Of a DNA stretch of 36,344 nucleotides, positions 25,701 through 33,898 are shown one piece after another. The notes below the pieces were generated by a model that saw only the letters and a program-made list of their open reading frames with translations, did not search any database and had not been told where the DNA came from. The translations under genes were made by a program, and so were the position numbers. Within the stretch, counting starts at the first letter, position 1; every line of letters begins with the position of its first letter. The stretch is from a virus. Location of the stretch: positions 1 through 36,344 of the IMG/VR virus record IMGVR_UViG_3300010370_000103; one strand, written 5' to 3'.

Positions 25701-28700
25701 CATATGTAGTGATACCGACATAATTATCATTAAATTTAATTGCATCAATATAGGTATTTGATAATCTGAACCTATCATCATCAATCTTCTTGATATAGTA
25801 TTCACCTCTATTAATCAAAGGTGAAGCTGGATTGGAAGAGATATAGAGAATTTTGTCACCATCTTCAAATCCATGGCCATTTGAAGTAAAGATAGAAGAA
25901 GTAGTTCCAACTCCAATTGAAGTTGCACCAATATATACTGGATCAACAATAGTTCTTCTGGAAGTTGTATCATATTCAATTGACTTTGAGAGAGTAGAAT
26001 TGGGTCTAACAGAAATCGTTACACTATCATCAGTCTTCAAATTGTGATCAATATCAGTGGTTACAGTTACATTAAATCTCTTAACATAACCGATATATGC
26101 CTTGTTCTTAGTTGTAAATGAATGTTCAACTCCCATATTCGATAAAACTGGGATGAAATACAAGGAAGTTGCAGTTGTACCAATACCAGTCTGTGTTGTA
26201 GTGATACCAAGGAGGTCTTTTCCTTTGTTTACAGCATATACAGTTTGACCTTCAACAAGACTGAATGGATTACTCAAATTTAAATTATTTGAAACAGTGA
26301 GAGCAATTCCAGCAAATCCTTTACTATATGTCAATTCTTCACCATTTACAAATCCATGGTTAACCAGAGTGATTGTGTTGTCTGCTGTTGAACCAATAGG
26401 TGGCAGATCATGATTAGACAGAACAGTTCCATCATAAGCCTTAGTTCTGATTGCAGTGGTTGTTCCAACACCAGCAACAGTAAGGACAACCACAGTCGTT
26501 CCAATACCAATAGAATTTTGTGGATTAAAAACAATTGTTCTATTTGGATCAATACTCAAATCAGTATTAATACCAGTGATAAACGTAAACCTACTTTGAT
26601 CAACTGTAACAAGTTGTCCGGCATCGTGAGATGTTACCAGTCCAGCCTGACGACGAACTCTATACTTGTTATTAGTCTTATCGATAGAAAGAACTGTTAG
26701 CTTTTCTGGTGTAGATCCAATGAGTAGGGTATCATTGACATTAATTAATGTACCACTTGCGGATGTTTCAAGTTGTAAGGTAGTCGTAATACCCGTTGAT
26801 CCACTTGTACCAATACCAACATCAAGTCTGGATGTTACAGAAGAAACTGCAATAGTTCTAACACCTTCGATAAACTTGAGTTCGCCAGTTCCAATACCTG
26901 TTACGGTTACAATGTCACCATTACTGAGACCATGGGATGTGGTGGCAATACCAGTTACCACCTGATTGTCAATTACGAAAGAAATATTGGAAACAGTTGT
27001 CACACCAACTGCAATGGTTCCAATACCAACACCAGATAGTGTTTTAACTTTGGCAGCCGCTGAGTTTCCACCAGAGTTAGTATTGTTAAACAAAACTCTG
27101 TCACCTACCTTATATCCTTCACCACCCTGAACAACAGTTACTGTAGAAATGCCGACTTTTTTAACGGCTTTTACTGTGAGTTCCGTGTCAACTACATTAT
27201 TAGTTACAAGATAATCATACTCAGAATTTGCAAATCCAAATTTGTATGGATATGTGTTTCTTACCAGATCACCACTGTTAATAATTGGATGCGTTTGAAT
27301 TGAACTTGGTTGTTCGTTAAATGCATTCTTTTTGTATTTGAACCCATTAACAACATATGGGAACAAAGGTTCTCTTCTTTGAGAGAAAGGCAACTCTGAC
27401 CCATTAGATGCGGTAATCGTACAGAAGTATGCATAAACACCATCTGGAAATTCTGGCGTCTTACAATATCTACCATTGTATTCATCAAGATCACCAGTGT
27501 TGGTAAATTCCCAATCATTTGTAAAGAAACCCTCTGGATATACTGAAGTTGGTGGTCTATTTGACTTAGACTGCAATGTATATCCAGGACTTAATCTGCG
27601 GACAGTGCCACCAGTTTGTGTTGCATATCCATAAGGTCCATAGATAGGACTTCCATCATAAGCCCATCCAACAATAGGTGAGTGAGAAACTGAGGACTTT
27701 TCGGAAAAATCACCCTCCACGTTATCATTAAGGATAAGTCTTAATTTACTAGAGAGATATGCATTGACAAATCTATTTCCATAATCACTGTTTTGGCTAG
27801 GCAGAATTACGCCATCATCATTTTCATTTATTGTTTTCTTATATCTTTGAACAAAGTCAACATTCCATTTGTAAACATTTGCTGTTAACTTGGATCCACT
27901 TCCAACTGGAGATATAGTAACAGTTGTATTTTTTTGCAGATAATCTTTGCCACCATCAACAATAGTGACACCAGTTATTACACCGTCTGTGAGGTTTGCA
28001 ACAAGTTTTGCATATTTACCATCTCCATTCACTGTCAATGTTGGTGGCGTTACATATCCCCCACCACCATCAACAATTTTTGTTGTTATAATTTTTCCAT
28101 CTAAAATAATTACACTAATCAATGCACCACTCCCATTTGAAATGGTCACATTTGGTCTTCTGTGTACATTAAATGTATCGGTTACACCGTATCCAGATCC
28201 AACACTTGTGAGTTGAACATCTGAAATAGAACCACTACAAAAAGGTCTAAGTGTTGGAGTAGAAATTGATGTATCAGCAACACCAGAATTTACATCAATA
28301 CTTACGTGAATATCTGGATACTTAAATGTATGTGTCCCAGCTCCAACTGATTGGAGATCTACATATTGATTTTTAAGATAATTCAGTTGTGTTGCAGTTG
28401 TACCTACTCCAGCATTTGCAACTCTAAAAGTATCTTTATCAATATTGATAACATAATAAGTTAAACTTGTAGAAAGTCCACTAATTGCAGTACCCGTTGT
28501 TGAATATTCAATCAAATCGCCAGAGTTAAATCCATGGTTTCTAAAGAAAATATAGTCATCGGAGGTGTTAATACCACTTCTAATTTCTTCGCCAAATGTG
28601 GATGAAGGATATATTGAAGAATTAATTAATACTTTTCTATTCGAATATCCAGATCCAGGATTATCAATTACAACACTATCGAGTACATTTCTTTCGTTTA

Positions 28701-31356
28701 CAGATACAAGACTGTTTGATCCAATTGATTTTGAAGTTAAGTCAATTGGATTAATTCCAGCAACTGCATCATCATATGTGTTCATCAATTGAACAATCGT
28801 ATTACTTACCTTGTGTAGGTAGTAAACAGATCCATCTATAAGACCACCAACAGATGCATAGTTGTCAGCCTTATTATAAACTACAGTCTCACCGTTAAAG
28901 AATAAATGGTTTGAAGTAAATACAATCTGGTCATCAGTTGTATTGACATCAATATCAGCATTAAACAATTTTGTATTGTTTATTCTTCTCAGTCTAGCCT
29001 GTGCAGTTGCACCAGATCCATTACCACCAGTAATTCTAATAGATGGAACTTCTTTAATATCATATCCACCATATGTAATATCAATTCTTTCAAAGAATCC
29101 ATTCTCTACAATTGCATAAGCAGTTGCACCAGATCCAACACTGTCATAGATGTTGATATTTGGTGGTGTGATTACATCATATCCAGAACCACCATTTTCA
29201 ACATCGATGTCTGTGATAGTTCCATAGAAAATGGCATCTCCAGACTTATTCGAATAAATCTCGACACCATTTCTAAACAATCCAACGTTCTCATTTTTGA
29301 ACTCTGGTTCAAATTCCTTTACTTCTGGAACTACTGGGAATTCTCTCAAATAGTTTTGGTATTGAATATTCTTACCGACTAAGTTTGCAGGTACGATCTC
29401 ATGAGTTGTGCCTGCACCAGTCAGTGAAATAAATCTTTTCTGAGAAGCATCAAACCTACTCAGTGAAAGAGAAATTATATTTGTATCAATTTTGGTTACG
29501 GTATAAGTAGTATTGGTTGTGAGACCAACAATAACACTTGTCCCAATACTTACAGGAGAATATTTAATTATATCTCCACTCTGGAAGCCATGATTATTGA
29601 TTGTAATAGTGGTTCCAGATACATCATCGGAAGTAAATGTTTTTCTTCTATTGGTTGCGTAAACAGAATAACTAGGTAAAGAACCTGTTGTTACATAATA
29701 CTTGTCCTGGGAAGTATTGATATAGGTGTTTTGTACGTTGGATACAAAATTTCCAAGATTTTCTGTATTTGGAAAACCATTGGAAACAAAACTTAAATTC
29801 TTTCTAACACTATAAGTTTTAGAAGTATCTACTGTGCCAGAAGAAATAGAAATTTTAAATTTGGTATCACTGATGATTTGAGATACTGTTCCTTCAACAT
29901 TAGAGGCAATTGCAGAACTTTCATCAATCAAAGTTACCGAATCTTCAAGATATAGAAGGTGTGGACTTGCCGTAGTTACGTTATTATTTGCATCAATTAA
30001 CGATGTATTATTATCAATTTGTTTTGCAACTTTTGTTTTGGTTTTAATGTTGTGTATCCAAGTATTCAGTCTATAATTTGAAGCCTCAGACACACTACCA
30101 AGTTGTTTTACTCCAATTCTGTCACCAGAACGTAAAAATCCAGTTACTGAAAGATCTGCATCAGAAACTACCGATGTAAGTCTAAAGTAAACTGGTTTTG
30201 TAATATCTCCATTTTCATATGCAAAGATAGTCTTATTTCCTCTTACAAATTCACCATTTGTATATGCAGAGCTAATACCAGTTAGTCCAAAAAATTGAGT
30301 TGAAGATCTACTGTCATAAGTTGCAATTCCAACAGTTTGTCCGGCTCCAATATAGATCGAACCACTATTGGCAAATCCAACAGTAGAATCTACAGTTACA
30401 ACTGTTGCACCAATTGCAACATTTTCAACAAGAACTGATGATTCGGTTACACTAAAACTACCTTTTTCGGATCCCTTACTTAAACTGAGCGTATAGTACT
30501 CTCTATTATTTCTTTCTGTTCTTTGAACATTAAAAATAGATGCAGATACACCACTATTGTCAGTTTGATACAGTGTTTGTCCAATCACATTAGATGGATT
30601 TCCACTGATTAACTCAGCAACTAAATCTTCAGTAACAACATAATCAGCATCCGATGGAGCTAACAAAAATTCAATAGGTTTGATAACTTCAGATCTCTTA
30701 TTAAAGAGAACGTTGAAAAGAATTTTTACTGCTTCATCAGTTCCTTTCGAAGCATAAAAATCTTTAGCCTGACGTAAGAAATTGGCCTTGTCTACTGCAT
30801 TATCAAGGGTACGATCTTCAAATCCAGGCAAAAATTGAGTTTTTGTCTTTTTCCAAAACTCTTGAAGGAAAAGATTACTTAAATTGTCAACTCTTGAAGA
30901 AACAATGTGACTAGAAGACTCAGATTCGGTAAATACTAAACTTTCTGGTTGTGTTGATTTATGGAGATTATCAACACCGATAAATCCACGGATACAACCA
31001 GTAAATGAATTTGTAGTTATTCCCGTATATGTAATAATCTCATTGTCAATCTTTAAAAGACCATACTTATCCGGCCATCCATTTGTGGACGTTACGTTAA
31101 TCGTCGCATCGTAAGATGTGACTTCAGACGTGCAAGTAGTAAACCCAATTAAGTTATCATTTCCACTAAAAGTTTCAACTTTTTGATAATCATTAAAATT
31201 TGTAATGATATCGATTGGACCACCTTGGAATTCTTGCGAAAGGTAGTACTGTTTTAGAAAATCAATGAAAAGTGGACTTTCTTCTTGAACAAAAGAAGGT
31301 AATTGACTTCTAACGATCTGATTGATCTGGACTTTCTTGGAAGCGGTGTCGATCAT
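19699..31356 (-). CDS. Giant baseplate protein at the gp7 position (3885 aa, YHYH and beta-propeller regions)
   Basis: It is the largest gene here, 11.7 kb, between gp6 and gp8 where T4 has gp7 (1032 aa). The N-terminus (QLPSFVQEESPLFIDFLKQY, residues 18-37, and then FLPGFEDRTLD and FLRQAKDFYASKGTDEAVKI, 193-212) is a pattern I know from tail/baseplate proteins of many T4-like phages. Residues 230-3350 are mostly repeated beta modules of three kinds: NHGFxSGDxIxY, GGxGYxxPPxxxxxGxGAxA, and DxExxxxTGxxxxxxxVxRG. Near residue 1226 is VGWAYDGSPIYGPYGY, the mark of YHYH-domain proteins. Residues about 3365-3655 hold repeated GxxWxAVGxxGxIxxSxDG blades, like a Ycf48/sialidase-type beta-propeller. 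The start overlaps the gp6 stop (TAATG). A gp7-like role is inferred from position and from the propeller. Confidence 0.85.
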   Translation of the reverse strand: MIDTASKKVQINQIVRSQLPSFVQEESPLFIDFLKQYYLSQEFQGGPIDIITNFNDYQKVETFSGNDNLIGFTTCTSEVTSYDATINVTSTNGWPDKYGLLKIDNEIITYTGITTNSFTGCIRGFIGVDNLHKSTQPESLVFTESESSSHIVSSRVDNLSNLFLQEFWKKTKTQFLPGFEDRTLDNAVDKANFLRQAKDFYASKGTDEAVKILFNVLFNKRSEVIKPIEFLLAPSDADYVVTEDLVAELISGNPSNVIGQTLYQTDNSGVSASIFNVQRTERNNREYYTLSLSKGSEKGSFSVTESSVLVENVAIGATVVTVDSTVGFANSGSIYIGAGQTVGIATYDSRSSTQFFGLTGISSAYTNGEFVRGNKTIFAYENGDITKPVYFRLTSVVSDADLSVTGFLRSGDRIGVKQLGSVSEASNYRLNTWIHNIKTKTKVAKQIDNNTSLIDANNNVTTASPHLLYLEDSVTLIDESSAIASNVEGTVSQIISDTKFKISISSGTVDTSKTYSVRKNLSFVSNGFPNTENLGNFVSNVQNTYINTSQDKYYVTTGSLPSYSVYATNRRKTFTSDDVSGTTITINNHGFQSGDIIKYSPVSIGTSVIVGLTTNTTYTVTKIDTNIISLSLSRFDASQKRFISLTGAGTTHEIVPANLVGKNIQYQNYLREFPVVPEVKEFEPEFKNENVGLFRNGVEIYSNKSGDAIFYGTITDIDVENGGSGYDVITPPNINIYDSVGSGATAYAIVENGFFERIDITYGGYDIKEVPSIRITGGNGSGATAQARLRRINNTKLFNADIDVNTTDDQIVFTSNHLFFNGETVVYNKADNYASVGGLIDGSVYYLHKVSNTIVQLMNTYDDAVAGINPIDLTSKSIGSNSLVSVNERNVLDSVVIDNPGSGYSNRKVLINSSIYPSSTFGEEIRSGINTSDDYIFFRNHGFNSGDLIEYSTTGTAISGLSTSLTYYVINIDKDTFRVANAGVGTTATQLNYLKNQYVDLQSVGAGTHTFKYPDIHVSIDVNSGVADTSISTPTLRPFCSGSISDVQLTSVGSGYGVTDTFNVHRRPNVTISNGSGALISVIILDGKIITTKIVDGGGGYVTPPTLTVNGDGKYAKLVANLTDGVITGVTIVDGGKDYLQKNTTVTISPVGSGSKLTANVYKWNVDFVQRYKKTINENDDGVILPSQNSDYGNRFVNAYLSSKLRLILNDNVEGDFSEKSSVSHSPIVGWAYDGSPIYGPYGYATQTGGTVRRLSPGYTLQSKSNRPPTSVYPEGFFTNDWEFTNTGDLDEYNGRYCKTPEFPDGVYAYFCTITASNGSELPFSQRREPLFPYVVNGFKYKKNAFNEQPSSIQTHPIINSGDLVRNTYPYKFGFANSEYDYLVTNNVVDTELTVKAVKKVGISTVTVVQGGEGYKVGDRVLFNNTNSGGNSAAAKVKTLSGVGIGTIAVGVTTVSNISFVIDNQVVTGIATTSHGLSNGDIVTVTGIGTGELKFIEGVRTIAVSSVTSRLDVGIGTSGSTGITTTLQLETSASGTLINVNDTLLIGSTPEKLTVLSIDKTNNKYRVRRQAGLVTSHDAGQLVTVDQSRFTFITGINTDLSIDPNRTIVFNPQNSIGIGTTVVVLTVAGVGTTTAIRTKAYDGTVLSNHDLPPIGSTADNTITLVNHGFVNGEELTYSKGFAGIALTVSNNLNLSNPFSLVEGQTVYAVNKGKDLLGITTTQTGIGTTATSLYFIPVLSNMGVEHSFTTKNKAYIGYVKRFNVTVTTDIDHNLKTDDSVTISVRPNSTLSKSIEYDTTSRRTIVDPVYIGATSIGVGTTSSIFTSNGHGFEDGDKILYISSNPASPLINRGEYYIKKIDDDRFRLSNTYIDAIKFNDNYVGITTYGSGVHKLAKINPALTAYRGQTIGFAVSDVSLSDLKLEFFRDEDYINRFEGIGIGTELVRSGAPGSSGALVNLQLTDSVPSTLYYKLTPFNLDTISVDKRAANPDDDVVRGSRLDIVESLYGGTFGITTTSATTFKYQSRNEPESTSYTSSGVTTFRYVTTSANALGAINEVEVTFGGVDYERTPGISTVSTNRGINALLRVEDDKIGRPSFTEVTKIGFDYPSDRSVKPTVDIPSFVTLSNNYKVDSIGVVTTGKNYLTPPDLIVVGRPDVSIFANIEGTSVTSANLFGTIRGFDNSQNSCRVFAVNNTNGVGIVSASSNGNTNFLTIKQPLNGYKADGSDFPFAVGDRIFVENVGLTTALLSTGGYNSSDYNYTFFTVASRTPSSAQITYSIAGIGTTGGQYDSANSSGRVIKQDDLPTFSINYKPDEFLPGERVTYSSSGFAFVANDGYDPVTNTVRLVSQSPEVGVGQVLKGSDSGAQGTVSTINSSSKFFNTNYKSERPKGWQKDTGKLNDDFQKIEDNDYYQNFSYSIKSEVQETEWNSAVDAIIHPSGYKKFSDLVVTSVSTAGFARSTNLKVQAGAADTSLFINIDNVKSFYTRDDFDLASEETLANGLSKFITFENRKITSYINIVSNKVDDIDDIAGQFTGIGTTTSANLVGLTSFRISIENGTQIPFTKIFDGSSSSVISVGSSIIRINNHNFQTGEKIKYDPDQAGTYGANRVGIETTNNVIGGVSTDFLPNELFVRKIDNNRFSLSGLSTTVTTDPLIFRAVGSGTSHSFDVFNPDERVIITIDDIIQSPLYKKNVAVALTEAVGVGSTTIKVVGVTSISVNNLLQIDSEILRVTVVGFGSTNVLAVERNLLGTVAAAHTVGAAVTMKGGDFHIVKDVIFFTDPPYGRTGFSTFNPGISTSSSFAGRIFNRQDPTTNFVFDDISDKFTGVGKTFTLLEDGQNTTGIVTTKSGSGGSGEVINNGIILINNIFQRPIIDYNMDEAQSPGIGASIFFTGTDRESLPKGGIVNNVTVGFGSGYQNLTPAAATAVINGAGAIESITVTGGGSGYRSSDSVDIQVLNPLGIGSTAVLSATVGSAGTITGITTISGGSGYASTNPPIIIVGIPTAYSNVTFTGGQGSGLKATIVVGTGGSVIDFNITERGIGYANGDVLTVAGIPTDASAGAAFSTFNFTVDSIYTDEFAGFSFGQLLPLYDFSSEFDNIRRVFTIRTTLGNIINISADDTSIKPANNLLIFLNDVLQRPGENYIFAGGTQIEFTEAPRAGSKFQMIFYRGSNVDVDGNPNVLQTVKIGDKLALQREQNYVQQSPQRSVLDITGVNKVETNIYGGPGINTSPDFTRSVSWEKQTADRIIDGIDVSKSRDTLIAKIQPTTTIIQNVGITSNEIFVQNAFPIFSAYDNRSDRNTVPGVGIKIQTVEDVDGAQASATVSAGGKVSSVTITDGGFGYVNVPTVSFATTYYQIKEIGKTWTQSLSNTDVEYQGIAYTSGTFIAVGSSSGINTSTDGTTWYDASPSGFGTFFDVVGMSTNIIAVGLGGTIAVATGNFSFGEAIIYSRTLNGFLYDYTDTTITSDLNAVVAGSSKGVVVGAGGTILFTESGPGGLGTAFTITPKYSSQNLRGVGYNNNIFIAVGDSGEILRSNNAETWVGVTTTAITTRLNDVVYGDSKWIAVGAAGSIIRSVDNGLNWSVVSSGGTFNLNSVYYQDNVWVAVGQSGVVLNSVDTDNWYQRFVGVGTDFNGLIYADNKLVTVGLSSNIYYSEFETVSAAATATVSAGGTVSAITLNDGGFGYDSTKPVIVLLSIEGVTQETITSVDCEGDFGIVVGVATSATGINTTSPKVMFELDADSFLNQAGFGNIQRSSIQNGYYFVIHDSIVGNGLTSITTKNSAIGIGTTFIDNVYRADQVDNNGVSGIVTVHCNVRSLAGLGTTSISPRIGYYSWGRFYNFTRSVTDPKAFQIVNSNGYTGLTTSPLITRIEGLTENYSDFDQTT

Positions 31357-33239
31357 TACTGTCTGATATAATTTCCGTTGGAGAAGCTAGAAGTGGAAAT
31401 GAACCTAGTACCTGCAGTATCTGCACCAGTAGAAATAATATCTTCAACTGTGGTAATAGTACTATTTCCAACAGAAAGTTGAACGTAAAGGTCTTTCAAA
31501 CCAATGACATCGTTGGATTCAGGAATTGCCTGAATTTCAATCACATTGTTCGCCTTAACTGTTGACAAAATCCTTATTGTATCTATAAGGATTTCACCAA
31601 CGTCATATTTGACAGTTCCAGCGTTGTTAACAACGACTTCTGGTTCACCAACACTAGACAAACGGAAGATAAAAAGACGACCTCTTGTAGGACTTTCCCA
31701 AGCATCACCAAAATAAAGAGTTCCTCTAATTCCATCTACAACAAATCCACTAGATTTGATTGTGAAACCTTCTCTGCGAGCATGGAACTTGTTTCCATAA
31801 CACAATTCATATTGTGCAAAATTTGCAGTATTCGCTTCAAGGTCTCTACGCATCAAAACCTTGGTAATGTTTGAAGTGATTGCAATATCAGTCTCATCAA
31901 TAACTTTTTGAGCTTTACTATACTTAAATCTACCACCAAACTTATTAAGGTCTGAAGAATTTGAGTAAGTGGTCAAAGAATTGATTACTTTTGTTTGTAA
32001 ATCAGAGACACTAGTGGTTGCATTTGAGTTATAGTAAACAGTGCTGTTTAATTCAACAAACAAGTACTTGAGATCAATGATTTCTGGTCTGATTCCAGCA
32101 ACAGAGTAATTTTTTAATTTCTGTAAAAGATTTCTCTTGTCAAAATCTGAAATAAATTGACCATTTTTTGGCTTAATAGAGAGAAAAACTTTTCCAAACT
32201 GAGGTGGACTTGCATCTTCACCACCATATGCAGTTACAGTATCTGCATTTGAATAAATTGTTGGAATGATAGCCTCATAATCACTTGCAGTCACAGCTCT
32301 ATACTGAGATGCATAAACTCTAGGTGCTAAATTCTTGATTGTACTAATACTTTCAATTTCAGATCCATTTCTGGATGGTTGATTTGTGGTAATATCAGAA
32401 ATTCCAGTGGTGATCAGTCCACCATCATTATTGACCAACTTTCCAGCAAATGCAAAGTTGGCAACACCATTACCATTAGGACCATCACAGACAATGTATG
32501 ATGCACTTACAACATTACCACTTGATAATTTCTTACCAAATACTCCATCACCAAAAATTAACTCATATTTTTCATCTTGAACCTCTTGGATTAGATATTT
32601 TTCAGAGGTGGTTGTAATCCCAACAATATTGTCGATTAAACCGTAAGTTTTTACAGTGGAAGAACTTGCAGTATCCTTAACCTTTACTCTAATTGTAGAT
32701 GTATCAATAAATGGATTTGGAAGAATGAACCTTTGGTTTGATTGAGCAGTGTTTACAGTGAATTCTTTGGTTAGATATGTTCCTTGTTTAATATCTAATG
32801 TAAAAGATGCAATTCCATCAACAACTGCAGCAGTTACGTCTTCGGAAATTGTAAAGGTATAGTTCGTATTTGCAAAGTCTCCAACAGCCACAAGACCTGC
32901 TTTGAGGGTTACACTAGATTTAGTGGTTCCAGATCCCAAATTAACAAAAAAAGTTATATTCGCGGTTGAAGCTCTTCTTGATGCAGGTACATAACCAATA
33001 TTTCTAGCTAATGCAACTACGTTTTCACGCAAAGTAGCACTATCAATGAAAGCTTCGTTCGCAACCATATTAGCATTATAGTTCGTAATGTACGAATTAT
33101 AAGCCAAAGTATCAATAAGAATGGAAAGGTTAGATCCTTCAAAGTCAAAATCTGTAAAATTTGAGTTTGACCTCAAATATTCACGCAAAGAAACTTTGAT
33201 TTGTTCAAAGTCTAAGTTTGTATATTGAGTGAACGCCAT
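31356..33239 (-). CDS. gp6: Baseplate wedge protein gp6 (627 aa)
   Basis: gp6 dimers form the inner baseplate ring that links the wedges. The length (T4 gp6 660 aa), the position next to gp25 and the N-terminal region support the call: FEQIKVSLREYLRSNSNFTD (residues 11-30), then FEGSNLSILIDTLAYNSYIT with NEAFIDSATLRENVVALARN and IGYVPASRRAS. This is the pattern of gp6/baseplate-J-like proteins. A J-like core continues (AVTASDYEAIIPTIYSNADT followed by YGGED, about residues 321-345). Unlike gp8 and gp13-15 it is not enlarged and has no obvious inserted module. It overlaps both neighbours by one base (TAATG), so gp25, gp6 and the giant protein are translated in a chain. Confidence 0.92.
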   Translation of the reverse strand: MAFTQYTNLDFEQIKVSLREYLRSNSNFTDFDFEGSNLSILIDTLAYNSYITNYNANMVANEAFIDSATLRENVVALARNIGYVPASRRASTANITFFVNLGSGTTKSSVTLKAGLVAVGDFANTNYTFTISEDVTAAVVDGIASFTLDIKQGTYLTKEFTVNTAQSNQRFILPNPFIDTSTIRVKVKDTASSSTVKTYGLIDNIVGITTTSEKYLIQEVQDEKYELIFGDGVFGKKLSSGNVVSASYIVCDGPNGNGVANFAFAGKLVNNDGGLITTGISDITTNQPSRNGSEIESISTIKNLAPRVYASQYRAVTASDYEAIIPTIYSNADTVTAYGGEDASPPQFGKVFLSIKPKNGQFISDFDKRNLLQKLKNYSVAGIRPEIIDLKYLFVELNSTVYYNSNATTSVSDLQTKVINSLTTYSNSSDLNKFGGRFKYSKAQKVIDETDIAITSNITKVLMRRDLEANTANFAQYELCYGNKFHARREGFTIKSSGFVVDGIRGTLYFGDAWESPTRGRLFIFRLSSVGEPEVVVNNAGTVKYDVGEILIDTIRILSTVKANNVIEIQAIPESNDVIGLKDLYVQLSVGNSTITTVEDIISTGADTAGTRFISTSSFSNGNYIRQ

Positions 33240-33643
33240 TATTCTCTAGTTGGTTGAAGAATAAATGTTACTTCTTGTGTCGGTAACGGTAATCCAATAA
33301 TATTGTAGGTAATTTCTACCGTAATTTCATTAGTATCGGGTGGATGCGATGCCAAAACCGACCTTAAGTCCACTCTTGGCTCAAAGTTTTTGATAGAAGT
33401 TTCAATTTCTACCTCCAATCTTGTCAAAATGTCACGATCAGCAGGTTCGAAAAAACTACTTCGAACTTCAGAACCAATTAACGAGTTAAATGGTCTTTCA
33501 TTATTAGTAGTTTCGACAAGATTACGGATAGATCTCTTAATTGCATCCTCGTTTGTGATCGCAACTACATCATTAGTTACAGGATGCCTTCTAAAAGACA
33601 ACGAAATATCCTTAAATCGACGTGACGTGCGAACGACAGGCAT
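33239..33643 (-). CDS. gp25: Baseplate wedge protein gp25 (134 aa)
   Basis: It is a GPW/gp25 family protein, part of the baseplate core that contacts the sheath and gp6. Length agrees with T4 gp25 (132 aa). Signature parts are FKDISLSFRRHPVTNDVVAI (residues 10-29), AIKRSIRNLVETTNNERPFN (34-53) and SLIGSEVRSSFFEP (54-67); the ERPFN-x-x-x-G-S block is the family hallmark. The end (VEITYNIIGLPLPTQEVTFI) is the usual beta pair. It is the first gene after the late promoter at 33667-33674, so it opens the baseplate operon. Confidence 0.93.
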   Translation of the reverse strand: MPVVRTSRRFKDISLSFRRHPVTNDVVAITNEDAIKRSIRNLVETTNNERPFNSLIGSEVRSSFFEPADRDILTRLEVEIETSIKNFEPRVDLRSVLASHPPDTNEITVEITYNIIGLPLPTQEVTFILQPTRE

Positions 33644-33666
33644 CTAACGATACAATTTTTCTGCTA

Positions 33667-33674
33667 TATTTATA
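33667..33674 (-). promoter_or_regulatory. Late promoter TATAAATA before gp25
   Basis: A perfect T4-type late box on the minus strand, 24-31 nt before the gp25 ATG and starting right after the stop of the 63-aa gene. It separates the accessory block on the right from the baseplate operon. Confidence 0.75.
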
Positions 33675-33866
33675 CTACTCATGCCAACGCTCTACAAAAT
33701 CATCAAAACCGCCAGCACCTCCACACGGTCTTGACATCCTATCTTCGGGAATTTGATACTTTTGGTCATGTACTTTCTTCAAAAGTATGTCAGATGACCG
33801 ATGAGTGATCAGTCTCATCCCTTCTTTAATAAAATCTTTACCTAAATCGACTGGATTGATAGCCAT
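33675..33866 (-). CDS. Small conserved cyanophage protein (63 aa)
   Basis: MAINPVDLGKDFIKEGMRLI, then SSDILLKKVHDQKYQIPEDR and SRPCGGAGGFDDFVERWHE. It is compact and charged, with one Cys in a CGGAGG turn near the C-terminus. It lies directly before gp25. I recall similar small proteins at this place in other cyanophages, but no function is known. It does not resemble gp5 or gp53, which flank gp25 in some T4-like phages. Confidence 0.78.
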   Translation of the reverse strand: MAINPVDLGKDFIKEGMRLITHRSSDILLKKVHDQKYQIPEDRMSRPCGGAGGFDDFVERWHE

Positions 33867-33898
33867 TTTTGTCTTTCTGAGGATCAGTCAGAACTTTT

